This document shows, piece after piece, positions 24,952 to 36,223 of a stretch of DNA of 64,000 bases (position 1 is its first letter; each line of letters opens with the position of its first letter). The translations under genes and the position numbers were made by a program. The notes beneath the pieces are model-generated. The model ran no database searches and was not told the origin of the DNA. It was given only the letters and a program-made list of their open reading frames with translations. This stretch comes from Poecilobothrus nobilitatus (Eukaryota; Arthropoda; Insecta; Diptera; Dolichopodidae): contig OX352772.1 in assembly GCA_947095535.1 (NCBI GenBank), forward strand, positions 316,458,018 through 316,522,017. Direction: 5' to 3'.

Positions 24952-25118
24952 CCCCTGTCCCATAAATGTGACAAGGAAATTACATAACCTTTTCTTTCTA
25001 GGTGCGGCTGTAAATGTCGTAAGGGGAATTTATTCTTACAATGTATGTGGGGATGCCTTGCCTTGTTGTTTACAGAATATTTTATACGATCTTACCCACT
25101 AAGTTATCCAGGCCTCTC
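24952..25118 (-). mobile_element. tRNA-derived SINE, copy 4 (B box lost)
   Basis: Read on the minus strand it starts GAGAGGCCTGGATAACTTAG, then GTGGGTAAGATCGTATAAAA and TCTGTAAAC. The expected GTGGGTTCGAATCCCAC has been replaced by AAGGCATCCCCACATACATTG, so the internal promoter is broken. The body is well preserved: AATTCCCCTTACGACATTTA, CAGCCGCACCTAGAAAG and TTTCCTTGTCACATTTATGG. This copy defines much of the family body. Confidence 0.8.
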
Positions 25119-26923
25119 TAGGTACATATTTATAATCCAAATTTTAAAAATGAAAAATTCTATAATTTGTCTATATACATATTAAGTTTTTTTTTCTACT
25201 TTAATTTATTTTTAATTTATTTCAATAAAACTTTTATATTTTCTGTATATATTTTTAATTAAAAGAACGAAACATCAAAAGGGTAACCATTCATTTATAT
25301 AAAAGATACACTATTAATTCATCATTTAATAAAACAAATAGCAAAAATATTTAAAACTCAGTTAACTCTGTCTATAAAAACAAAAACGTTTAGCACAACT
25401 TTTCACATCCTTTAATAGTTTTTATTTTATTTTTGCTATTTTTTTTATTTTTTTGAATTTTTTGTTGTTACGTTTTATCAGTCCTTCAACTTTTACACAA
25501 AAGCATTTATTTTCACTGATATAATCTCTAAAATGATTTCAAAAATCTTTTCTATTAAATAAATAAATAAACAGCAAAAAAAATAAAAAGATCTGTTGGA
25601 TAGATCCTTTAATAAAAGGATAGAAGTATTCATGTTTTCCTTAGTAAAATATCCTTTTTTTTTCTTTTTTAAGATAAAAATTCACAAAGTGTGAAAATAT
25701 TTCATGTAAATATTTTTTAAATAAATTAATCGTTTTATATACAAATATATATATATATATATATATACATATATATAAATATATATACATCTATTATTTT
25801 ATATAAGTATATTTATTTATTATACTCGTATTTGTGTAAAATGTATTTATATCTTAAAGATACACTTAAACACTGATTCTTTATTCAATATATAGACATT
25901 GTGCATTTAAATGTTGACCCGTGTCTCTCTCTCTCACTGTCTTTTCTTAATTTTATTCAAATAATTTATTTTAATATCTTAAAATTGCTCTAGAAATTGA
26001 ATATATAACTCTTATGTATATATATAGGTACTTATATACATGTAGTTTTTTTCTATTTTATATTCTTAATCCTTGTAAAGAGTATCTGAAGATTTATTTT
26101 TTTCATTTAACAAAAATTTGAGTACCTCTTGGAAATTGTTCATTTAAAACTATTAAAATAAGAAGAAAAATAAGAAAATAATTTTCTTTGTAAATATTAT
26201 TTACAACTTCAATTTTTTTTTTTTTTTTCAGTCAAAACTTTTTTTCTTTACTGTCTATGTTACTACAACATAATTAAAATTTTTAAGATGTTGGCGGCTA
26301 ACTGTACTGTTTGATACAAATTGAACAAAACAACGATTAAAAAGGTTTTTTTGCAATTTTACCATTTCTTTCTTTTTTGTTCTTCGTCACTATATTATTT
26401 ATGGCACTTTCTCATCTTTAATGTTTCAAATTCTTCCACGCTTTTCATTTTCATATATCCTTTAATATTTGTGAATGCTGGAAATTAGCAGCGAATAATT
26501 GGATAAATATGAAGAGTTCTAAGTAATCAAAAAAAAACAAAATTCTAGGGAAAAAAAAGAGGACTGGTAAAATCTACAAAAGACGATAATTCTTAGTTAA
26601 AAAAGAAAAAGTGTTTTGTAAAATTATAATGATAAACAAAATATTAAAAAGTTAAATTACCAAAGAAGTAAAAAAATTAAAGGACAATAAAAAATAATAT
26701 CACAAAAAAAAAATATTTTAAATTAAATAAAAAAGATTTAAAGCTAAATAAAAGGAATCAAAAAAAAAAGATACAAGTATAGCACAAGATAAAAAGACAT
26801 TTAATGTTTAAAAACAGTGTTGGCACTAGAGAAAAATTTAAATTAAAAAAAAAAACAAAAACAAATGATAAAAATGACTGAACATAAAATTTTAAATGCA
26901 TCCTTCAATAAATTCCACATTAA
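25119..26923. other. AT-rich stretch with microsatellites
   Basis: No gene was seen. (TA)n lies at about 25745-25767 and (TC)n at 25922-25935. A 7-bp-arm hairpin (ATCCTTT-AATA-AAAGGAT) lies at 25604-25621. Confidence 0.5.
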
Positions 26924-26948
26924 AATCCTATTCGAATTCAATAGGATT
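26924..26948. other. Perfect 9-bp-arm hairpin
   Basis: AATCCTATT (26924-26932) and AATAGGATT (26940-26948) are perfect inverses around the 7-nt loop CGAATTC. The hairpin is isolated, with no T tract suggesting a terminator and no flanking gene. Its role is unknown. Confidence 0.6.
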
Positions 26949-27209
26949 CCGCATAACTAATAATAAATCATTAGATATCATGAATGTAAATAATCGATAA
27001 GTTTTTAATATGATAACATTATAAATGACATACACACTCAACATCCTAACTATGAAGTCATAACAAATCATTTAAAAAACGTCATACTAATGATTACATA
27101 TGATTTTTACGTTTTCTCTCGTATTCGAATGAAATAAAATTGCATTCGATATTCGCATAGACCGGTGAAGAATTAATGAAGAAATATAATGAACATAGGC
27201 AGTTATAAA

Positions 27210-27289
27210 GCCCGTATTATACATCTAAACACTTAAAATTTATTTAATTTTAATAAATACAAACTTAATTGGTTGGTGTTATTACGGGC
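27210..27289. repeat. 80-bp imperfect inverted repeat with GCCCGTA ends
   Basis: The segment begins GCCCGTATTATAC and ends GTTATTACGGGC, so about nine terminal bases pair, with ATTTATT/AATAAAT pairing again in the middle. It overlaps the start of the GC-richer repeat at 27266-27625 and could be a small hairpin element or part of that repeat's end. No target-site duplication was seen. Confidence 0.4.
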
Positions 27290-27625
27290 CATTGTCTTAT
27301 CTGTATATATATGCTAGAAATATACATGTTGATCTTAACTGTGCGTTTTGCAGAGGAATTGACGCAATAGAGAGTGTGCAGCAATTTCTCTAGTCTATCA
27401 ACGATAATCCGCAAATATCTCAAAAGTTTCCTTTTTCAAGATTTAGTTGAACTCACTGGCAGGGATTTGAGAAGCCGTCAAAGCTTTTTCCGTCAGAGTG
27501 GTATAAACGTACATAACTCTAGCGAACTTTAACACCAACTCTGGCTAAATAAGTTCTCCTACGTTTTTGAAAGTATACTATGAATCTAGAGTCTAATGAA
27601 TACTAAAGTGTTAGCTCAGCCTTCA
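27266..27625 (+). repeat. GC-richer dispersed repeat, inverted partner at 32755-33155
   Basis: This unusually G+C-containing block matches the complement of 32755-33155 in order. Shared blocks are CCAT(T/A)GTCTTATC, TTTTGCAGAGGAATTGA, AAATATCTCA, CAAGATTTA, AACTC-CTG, TTTAACACCAAC, TCTCCTAC, TAGAGTC and GCTCAGCCTTCA. Identity by eye is about 60-65% with gaps. No open frame runs through it, so it is probably an old transposon pair of unknown class. A conserved non-coding element is less likely given two diverged copies 5 kb apart. Confidence 0.68.
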
Positions 27626-28021
27626 ATAATAGAGAAAATATAAAATTTTAATTAAATAATTATTTGCTTCTTAAAAAATTTACTACCATGAAAATTTTGA
27701 CTGCTTTTTTTTTTTGTTTTTTTTTAATATCATTAATTAAATGATTTTTTATTAAATTAAACAAAAATTACAAAAAAACTTCAAGTTCTAACTTTAAAGT
27801 AATATATAATTAAGAATAATAAAAAAAACAAAAAATAAACAACTCAAAAAAATAAAAAAAAATTGTGATTAAAAATAAAACATAAGAAATGGTAAAGACA
27901 AGAAAAAACATCCTGTTGATGTTTTTTGTCCTTTTCATAGACAAATTAATCTTTAATGAAAAATATAAATAACGCGAGAAAATTCACTGGTTATATCTGA
28001 TTTTAATATTTTTCATTTTTT

Positions 28022-28055
<34 letters not shown>

Positions 28056-28344
28056 ATGTCTTTAATTAATTTATCAAACAAATGCAAGTAAAAGAGAAAG
28101 CATTCAACATAAAATGGGAAAAAAAAAACAAATAAATAAATAAAAGATGGTAGTAAGTATAAAAAAGATGTAATCATTTTACATTTAAGGAAATCAAAAA
28201 AAACAACAAAAAAAAAACCAAAATAATTTAATGGATAATGATAAAGTAAATTTGAATACAAAGGAAATTTGTAAATGAAGAAAATAAATGATAGTTTTAA
28301 CTTAAATTAAAATAAATAAAATAAAAAATTAATAACAATATTAA
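27626..28344. other. AT-rich stretch
   Basis: No gene was seen. There is a T run of about 25 bases near 28028-28050. The 82-codon minus frame at 28013-28261 starts or ends in this tract and is low complexity. Confidence 0.5.
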
Positions 28345-28369
28345 ATAAAAAACAAGTAAATGTAACAGT

Positions 28370-28388
28370 AAGTCGATGCAACCGACTT
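28370..28388 (-). other. Terminal stem-loop of Helentron-like copy B
   Basis: AAGTCG (28370-28375) and CGACTT (28383-28388) form a perfect 6-bp stem with a 7-nt loop. This is the same position relative to the subterminal repeat as in copy A. In copy C the second arm has decayed to CGAATT. Confidence 0.6.
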
Positions 28389-28530
28389 ATTTATACCCTA
28401 CACCTAAAAAATTCAAATTAAAGTAAAAATCCATAAGTTATTTTCGTTAGGTAATTAATATAACTAAGCTAAAAAAATAAATGATTTTACAACCTTTGTA
28501 CAAAATTTCAGATTTCTATCTTTATTAAAT

Positions 28531-29000
28531 TCGAAAATGTGCTTGTTAGGTCTTGGGAAGTGTGTGGAGGCACGCGGACCACAACCCCAATTCATATCAA
28601 ATTTTAGAGACATCAACAGGGTAGAACATTCTTATATCAAATTTCAAGTTTATATATTTATTAATTTCGAAGATATGCTTGTTCGGTTTTGGGAGTTGTA
28701 TGGGAGGTACCTGAACGACCATTCCAATTCATCTCAAATTTTAGGCAAATCAGGGATTTAAGAAACAGCACCCTCGTATCAAATTTGAAGTTCCCATCTT
28801 TATTAATTTCGAAGATATGCTTGTTCGGTTTTGGGATTTGTATTGGAGGTACCCGAACAACCACTCCAATTCATCTCAAATTTTAGGGATATCAGGGATT
28901 CAAAAAAACACACCCTCGTACAAAATTTTAAGTTTCTATCTTTATTAATTTCGAAGATATGCGTATTCGGTTTTGGGAGTTGTATGGGAGGTACTCGAAC
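28531..29000. repeat. Tandem array of four ~142-bp monomers in copy B
   Basis: The anchor TCGAA(G/A)AT(A/G)TGC recurs at 28531, 28667, 28809 and 28951, with steps of 136, 142 and 142. Each is followed by TTCGGTTTTGGGA-like, GGAGGTAC-CGAACG-like and CCAATTCATCTCAAATTTTA-like blocks, with the last unit truncated into the terminal module. Third and fourth units are the most alike. Confidence 0.85.
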
Positions 29001-29262
29001 GCATGGGCCGATTTCGCCCATTTACAATCCCCGCCTTACCTTAGTCTTTGTTAACTTACAGTATAAATTTCATCAATATAGCATCATTATTTTTTGAGTT
29101 ATTGTGCGTACGGACGGACGGACATCGCTAAATCGACTCAGGCGGTGATTCTGATTCAGAATATATATACATGTCTATACCTAACTCACTTCCTTTTGGT
29201 GGATACGAACACCATACCAAAGTTAATATACCCTATACTTAATGTGTAGAGTATAAAAAGAA

Positions 29263-30491
29263 TTATAAAGTATAAAGTTATACCTATTTATTATATTCAA
29301 GAATTTTAATTTTGAAAAATGAAAATGAACTTTAAAAAACTATTTTTTAATTAATGAAGTGGCTTTTCTTGACAATACAAAAACAATTTGTGAGATTTAA
29401 ATTTAATTTATCAAAGGTATTGGTTAAAATTAAAATTTTATTTATAGATAATTTGATTGTTTTTTTTTTTACAGAGAATAAACAAAAAATTTAAATTTTT
29501 ATTACATAATTTAAAATTTAAAATTTAGATTGAACACAAACCACGGACTCCCCTAAAAAAGATTAAAAAAAATTTCTTGAAGTAAAATTTTATAAAGCCA
29601 TTTAAAAAATAAAAAAATTAATAATTTATTAAATATTTTTGAGGATAACAACCTTTCAAGAGCAGATTTTAAGTTTTATTTATAGTAAAACAAAATAAAC
29701 CAAAGAAAATTTAAATCTAATTTTTGCATTGATAAAAAAGCACTGTTCATTTAAACATGTTGAATTGAACGAAAGAATAAATTTTGAGAAAAAAAGATGG
29801 TATCATTACCTTTAAACTGTTTTACTGTAATAAAAATTATTTGATAATTAAAATTTAAATTTTTATTCTTAAGTTATGCAATATATATAAGTAGTTCTAA
29901 TAATATTAAGGTTAGTATTTAAGGTTAACCAAGACCAAAAGTAGAAAGATAAAAGAAATGAAAAAAAAATCTATACTTTTAATACTTGTGATCATATACT
30001 CCTAATATTTTTGATTTTATATATAGATCTCCATTTAGTTTTCTTTATTTCTATTAACCATTTATCCCATCTAGAAAATAATATTTGGTACCAAATAATT
30101 TAACCAATTTTCATCAATATCTATGTTATCTATGTTAAGATCTAACTTAATCAACAACTTTAATGTGAAATGAATTTTTTTGTTGGAAACTGGATTGACC
30201 GCATTCGGATATTTTAGCCACGTGCATATTTTTTATATGAACAATGTCAAATTTAGTTCGGAAGTTTTTTTTTCTTTCCGAAAAAGAAATTAATTTAATT
30301 TTAACTTTTTGTGCGGAATTTTTGTTTTAATCTGTCATTTTTTTAAAAATTTGAAATAATTTAAATGTCATTTTCAAATTTCAATTATCGAAATTTTTTT
30401 TCTTCTGCAGAGAAATTGTTCTGAAGCAGTGAATCGATGTTGAGAAAATTCTCTTTTTTTGAAATGGTTCAGAAGAAATATGTCGAAGTGA
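29263..30491. other. AT-rich non-coding stretch
   Basis: No gene or family member was recognised. Confidence 0.5.
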
Positions 30492-30529
30492 TGAGCTAAG
30501 TGATGACTAGTGAGCTAAGTGATGACTAA
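30492..30529 (+). repeat. 19-bp tandem duplication
   Basis: TGAGCTAAGTGATGACTAG at 30492-30510 is repeated at 30511-30529 with one final-base difference. Confidence 0.8.
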
Positions 30530-30804
30530 GCACAAAAATGTCACAGTATCTTTACAAAATTTCGAAAAATACCAAATTTCCTGGAAAAGTAAAGTAAAGT
30601 TTCCATCATGTCATTTAAAAAAAAAAAAAAACACATTCAAATCCAAAACCTAATGTTTTATAAAATATTTATTAAATTTGATTTTAAGATTTTTCGAAAA
30701 ATTGTAATATAAATATACAAAAATGGGACAAAAATTATTGATGTGAATTAAATCTAAAAATAAATTGCAAAATATCATTTGTAATAGGAACATAAAAACA
30801 TTTG

Positions 30805-30841
30805 TATGTACATAATTACGTAAAAGTTATAACAGATCCTC
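30805..30841 (+). repeat. Dispersed 37-bp direct repeat, copy 1
   Basis: TATGTACATAATTACGTAAA continues as AGTTATAACAGATCCTC. The same block is at 31782-31820 with a few differences. The two are 977 bp apart in direct orientation. A tandem segmental duplication or the surviving ends of an old insertion are both possible. Confidence 0.55.
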
Positions 30842-31781
30842 ATACAATATTAATATAAAATTTAAAAAGTGCAATCTGTTTCTTTTTTTTTTTGTTCGTT
30901 TAATTAAAAAAAAAAAAAAACTGTATGAGTCCTGTCGAATTCAAATAAAACACAAAAACAAAGCAAATATTACTTTTATACTTTTATTCATTTTCTCTTC
31001 CTACTACTTTTTAATTAAAATAATAAAAAAAAAAAAAAAACGAAACAAACATGAAATAATAATAATCGTTTGTTGTAGCATTAAAAAATTTCCCACGTTT
31101 GTTTGACTTTTTGACATTTTACATTATGTTTGTCACTTAAAAAAAAAAAAAAAAACACACAAAACATACCTATACTAAAACTAAACATGCAAAATATTTA
31201 TACAACAAAATGAGATTACTAATAAAATATCTTTAAAATAAAAAAAAATAAAAAAATGAAATAAAATATTGCCTTAAAAAATTAAAATACATTTTGGTTC
31301 CACCATTAAAATTTATTATATTTATTTAATACATCAATTTTTTATTTTTAAATTTTGTTTTTTTTTTTTTTAATAAAATTAATTACAATAAAAACTTACT
31401 GGATCATAAATTCTTAAAATGTTGGTTTTTTAATTTTAATTTATTTGATAGTATCTTAAATTAAAAAAAAATATATATATATATATATATGTATATTATA
31501 ATTTATAACGAAATTTAAATCAAAAATAAAGATACAAAAAAAAACCAAAAACTAAATAATATACATATTATGTTTTTATACCACCCATGGTCAATTTTCT
31601 CTCACAATATTTAAGATTATTGTACTTATAAGAATTGTAATACTGGGTACATATTATATAATTATTTTTAATTGGGGTTTTTTAATATGAACGTTTGGAA
31701 TGATGATTGATGATACGGATTTGTATCATTTTTTTATATTATGCGAGAGAAAAAAGTGAATTTTTAAAAATAGAACACTTA

Positions 31782-31820
31782 TATGTACATAATTACATAA
31801 AAATTATAACAGATATCCTC
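31782..31820 (+). repeat. Dispersed 37-bp direct repeat, copy 2
   Basis: TATGTACATAATTACATAAA continues as AATTATAACAGATATCCTC. It matches 30805-30841 except for two substitutions and a 2-base insertion. Flanks are not otherwise similar. Confidence 0.55.
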
Positions 31821-31914
31821 TCTTTGTTTTATTATTAATTTCTTGTTATTTACTGTCATTATCTTACATATGGTAATCAATAATCATTAACTATACTCAG
31901 CGTCATTAGCTTTT

Positions 31915-32110
31915 TTTTTTTTTGGCGAGACTAGTGCTGGGAATCATCAAAATACACTATGTAGAGGAATGTACGAGTTGTCTATTAGTGTGTGGCATTT
32001 TAACCCATTAAACTTACATATACTTATGTAAATTGTCAGTGTTGTGTTCAATTGAGTCTCTGTCAAAAAAAGGTTTTTCTCTTTGTCTAATTGTAAACCT
32101 TATTGAACGG
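31915..32110. repeat. Possible dispersed repeat, partner at 9765-9966
   Basis: The ordered blocks GGCGAG, GGGAATCATCAAAATACACT, GTAGAGGAATG, TTTTAACCCATTAAAC and TGTCAAAAAAAGGTTTTT resemble the 9.8 kb block. The similarity is by eye and patchy. Confidence 0.35.
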
Positions 32111-32754
32111 ACTTGGATTTATCAAGTATATTATTTATTTATTTTATTTATCTTTTGGAACAGCTCATCGCAGATCTAATTGCAGAACACCTCATTACAG
32201 AAAGAAGAAATTCTGTCAGTAAATATCAAGGGTAATTATTTATTTTTTGAAGTTTTGCAAAAACGGGTATTTATTGCAATTTATTGGAATTAGAATATTT
32301 ATTTTGTAAAACTTATTTTTTTTTTTCTTTTTTTGTGATTGAATAACGGTTTTTCCCAGAATTAACAGTATCTGCTTATATTTACTATATTAAATTTAAA
32401 ATATACATCTAAGTATGTAATCAATTTTTTATTATATTTTAAATATTATTATAAGTATGGCTCACCCTTTTCTTATATGTATGTGTACATAGGATAAAAA
32501 TTTTAATTAAATGACTTATAGACGCCAGTTTTTTTTTTTTCTTATCAGACAATAACTTATACTGATTAAAACTCCATCTTCACTTTAATTGTGAAATCAA
32601 ATTTTGTGGGAATGATTGTCATAACGATAATTAACTTTTTGCAATAACGAAGTAAATGAAGTCACATTAATATAAATAAAATTTTTTTGCTGGGAATCAT
32701 TGTTTTGTTGTAAAACTTAGTATTCACTTTTTTTTTTCTTCTTGTTTTTAAAAA

Positions 32755-33155
32755 TGAAGGCTGAGCTGCGAAATCAATAATCATTTGACTCTAAATTCGT
32801 TTTGCACCTTTAAAATGTAGGAGAAAATATTCGAGAAATGTTGGTGTTAAACATTTTTAGATTTGTGCGATAATAATATCTTTTCGGACAGTAGAAACTT
32901 TGTAAATTACTCAAATGCACATCAGAGAGTTTACTTAAATCTTGGAAAATGAAGCTACTGAGATATTTCCATCTTTTATTGACAACGTGGGACAGATAAA
33001 GAAATAGGGACTCCTTTCTATCCTTACTTTGTATAGCTTCAATTCCTCTGCAAAATCTACATAGTTAAAATCAAAGTTATAGTTAAAATATGTATACATT
33101 ATCTTGCATACTTACTGATAAGACTATGGTCCAATAATAAAACTCACCAATTACT
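32755..33155 (-). repeat. GC-richer dispersed repeat, inverted copy of 27266-27625
   Basis: Read on the minus strand this begins TTATTATTGGACCATAGTCT near 33140, then TTTTGCAGAGGAATTGAAGC, AAATATCTCAGTAGCTTCAT, CCAAGATTTAAGTAAACTCT, TTTAACACCAAC, TTTTCTCCTACATTTT and GCTCAGCCTTCA near 32755. It is slightly longer than the partner because of small indels. No coding frame is kept. Its class is unknown. Confidence 0.68.
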
Positions 33156-34556
33156 TTATTTACGGAATAAAATTCTAACTCTGGTTATATTAGAAGTTTA
33201 CAAATTTCTATTAAAAAACTGATAAAATAATAATCTTTGATCCAGATCATTTTATTTCAATATAAAACGGACTTATTAAAAAACCTTATTATAATTTTAT
33301 ATTAAAAAAAAAAATACACTAAAAATTTAAAATACACACAATTGTTACAATTTTTTTTTTTTATTTAAATTAAGACAACTTAACACTAGGCAAAAGTATT
33401 GTATAATTAATTATCATCATGATAAATTTTAATTATTATTTTTGTTATTTTTAGGTTAGTTGCAATAACTAAGAAAAAAAAAAAATTTTTTTTTTTTTTT
33501 TTTTTATATTTATAGAACATATTTTTAAACTCCAACACGCAATTGAACTGATTTAATTTAATGACTATTTTCAATTTTTTTTTTTTTTTGTTTTATTTTT
33601 GTTTTAAAAGTAAAGTTTTTACTTTTGTATGTATAGATATGGTATATTTAAGAGCGATGAAAATCTCAAAATATACATATATTAAATATATATAAGTCAT
33701 TTCAAGTTATTTGGTTTAGTTGCCCGTCACCTCGTTTAAAACTTAAAAAAAAAAAAAAACAACCACAGCAGCATATTTTAATGAATGATATATGGTGTAA
33801 AAAAAAAAATAAAAAAAAAATAAAAATAAAATAATAAATTTACTTACTATTATTTGCCCTCTAACACATTTAAGTTACTTTATTTTATTTTACTAATAAA
33901 TTACAAGTTAAATTATTAAAAAAAAAAAAATATAAAAAAAAGTCATGAAAAGAAGCATTAAAGCATATCAAATAGCATAATGTACATAATTATATGTATT
34001 ATATATTATATAGATTGAGGTCAATATAAGTGAATAATAAATTCAATAAATATGTATATAATAGGTATATATGTATATACATATAGTAAATTTTTCTTAA
34101 AAAAATAATACATACCTATTTGAAATAATCAGTTTTTACGCTTCGTTTGAGTTCAGTTCTTTTAAAAACGAAAAAACGAAAAAAAAAAAAAAATTGAAGT
34201 AAAGAGGGTCAAGAAATTATCAAAATTGCACAATACAAAATTGATAATATTGCAATGCCAAATGACAAATGTTAAATTTTACGAGAGTAAGGTGATCAGT
34301 AATTAGGGATTGTAAAGAAGAATTTTTTTATCATTGCACGAATAAATCTTATAATAAATAACAAAATCTTTTTTTAATGTCTTTAGTTATTATTTTATCA
34401 GAGTTCAGAAGTCGGTGAAATTTTTCAAATACGAGGTAGATTTAATATTATAATTATTGGTCAAAATTAAATATTTGAATTTTAATAAAATGACATTATA
34501 TTTTCTACTATTATTGACAACATTTTACAAAATACTTTTAATGACCGCATATACGT
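33156..34556. other. AT-rich stretch
   Basis: No gene was seen. There are several A and T runs of 15-25 bases (33474-33505, 33570-33590, 33745-33765) and TATG/TA-rich sequence at 34050-34090. Confidence 0.5.
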
Positions 34557-35019
34557 ACAGTCAATGTCGGTTATAATGAGATTGACCAAACCAACAAATT
34601 TTGTCGTTATATACGTTAGGTCGTTATAAATATGAAAATTTGTAAAGGTATATATTATGAATAAATATGTATACTTTCTAGAAATATCGAACCTAGACAA
34701 TGACCATTCGGTTAAAAGTTGTGGCTAATCGATAATTTTTTTATTTTTTTTTTTCTAATAAAAATAAGTCGTTATAAGGTATTTATTTGTCAATACAAGC
34801 GATATGTTTAGATTAGATTAATTGTAACTTAAGGGATGTAAGTGAAGAACCTACGACCTTTTGATGCAGATATATTGTGCCATATTATTATTTCTAATAT
34901 CATTTTGTTTGAATTTATATGAATTTAAAACGGGACTCTTTACAATTTTTCGTAATAAACAGAATGTTGTTATAATCAATGACGTTATAATAGTTGTCGT
35001 TAAAAGTAGTATTGCCTGT
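34557..35019. mobile_element. Possible TIR DNA transposon remnant with CGTTATA-rich ends, 463 bp
   Basis: The left end ACAGTCAATGTCGGTTATAA and the complement of the right end, ACAGGCAATACTACTTTTAA, share ACAG-CAAT and TT-TAA-GA. Both ends carry repeated GTCGTTATA-type strings: GTCGTTATATACG and GGTCGTTATAAA near 34603-34630 on the left, GTTGTTATAATC and GACGTTATAATAG near 34970-34995 on the right. From general knowledge, CGTTATAACCGA-type ends occur in some pogo/Tigger-like transposons. That assignment is tentative. The 72-codon minus frame at 34482-34700 is not transposase-like. The TA target duplication is not clear. Confidence 0.45.
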
Positions 35020-36223
35020 TACTTATAAAACGGTCCGACTAAATCTTTAAAAATTTTCTTTTTTTTTAGTTGTTTACCGTTTCTATTTTTGGAGCGGTAA
35101 AAATTAAAAATAATTTGTTAAATTGTACATATTATAAATACATACTACAAAAAATATATATTTATACATAATACACTTGTTTTTTTTTGTTTTTGTTGAA
35201 CGCGGGTACTGCATAATTTGTATTGTCACTTATATATAACAAATTACTTTGTACTTACAAAATGTATTATGTAAATTAAATTAAAATAAAATAATCCAAA
35301 ACAGTTATTTATAACTTATAGTTGCATATATTATACAAATCGTATTAAGATAAAAATCAAATATTATAAAATTCAAAAACAAAAAAAAAAAACAAAATTT
35401 AAATTCTTCAATCAGTCTTAAAAAATTTAACTGTATTTATTTATCTTTTTTTTTACGTTCAACATTATAAAATGAACAGTTAAAATATTTCTAATCTTGT
35501 ATATCTGAATCCGATTACTAATATAAAATTTTGATTTATTAATAATCCACCCTCGTAAAATTTTCAAATTAAATATTTTTGCATTAAAAACAAAAAAAAA
35601 AAAAAGAAAAATAATCAACTGTACTGACAAGTCAATAATCGCGATTTAATTACATTTTTTCTAAACAAAAACAAAAAAAAAAAAAAAATTTGAAAAAATT
35701 AAAAAACATAATTTTTTTTGACACCCCCACAAAATAACAAAATAATTTTAAAATGATAAAATGACTGCAACAATCACTAAATATGGCTTTGTTATGCCTG
35801 TCTATGTCGTTCTTCTTTGATAATAATATAAGCGCGACCGCAAAATCAATTGAAATATGTAATTTTAATTTCATAAAAAAAAAAATTTATTATTCATAAC
35901 AAAAAAAAAAACAAAAAAAAATATATTTTTATTGTAATTTTTCTATTATGAAATGTTACGATTATTAAAAAAAAAGTTTATAATTAATTTAAAATATTCT
36001 ATAGTACGTATCTATATAATTCTATCACGATTTTTTAACATTACCATATAACACATTACTTCCAATAAGAGAGTTAGGTTCCAATTTAAATTGCAAATTT
36101 TTATCATTACAATCAATGACTTTATTATTTTAAATAAATCCATATATGTTTGATGGAATCATGAATTGAATTTAAAAAATTAAAAGAATAATAAAAAAAA
36201 AACAAAAAAAGTAATACATATTT
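35020..36223. other. AT-rich stretch
   Basis: No gene was seen. The minus frames at 35427-35630 and 35650-35874 are phenylalanine/lysine-rich, adjoin poly(A) tracts and show no domain. Confidence 0.5.

Larger units (their letters stand above)
28345..29262 (-). mobile_element. Helentron-like non-autonomous element (HINE-type), copy B
   Basis: The stem AAGTCG/CGACTT (28370-28388) is followed by the subterminal repeat TATACCCTACAC (28392-28403). Its inverse GTGTAGAGTATA lies at 29244-29255 with 11 of 12 matches. Between are four ~142-bp monomers and the module ACGGACGGACGGACATCG with TAAATCGACTCAG (about 29108-29140). The first ~100 bp are almost identical to the start of copy C. Read on the minus strand, the hairpin and then ACTGTTACATTTACTTGTTT form the 3' end, as in Helentron-associated elements. 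Overlapping 65-88-codon frames on both strands (28537-29097) are by-products of the repeats. No replicase is encoded. Confidence 0.72.

Noticed and set aside
28537..29097. Several 65-88-codon frames on both strands
   Set aside because: They are different readings of the ~142-bp tandem monomers of Helentron-like copy B. Frame and length change from monomer to monomer.
28345..29262. TIR DNA transposon instead of Helentron-like element
   Set aside because: The inverted repeats are subterminal, about 40 bp inside the shared boundary, with a hairpin outside them. That fits Helentron-associated elements better than cut-and-paste transposons, although the alternative is not excluded.
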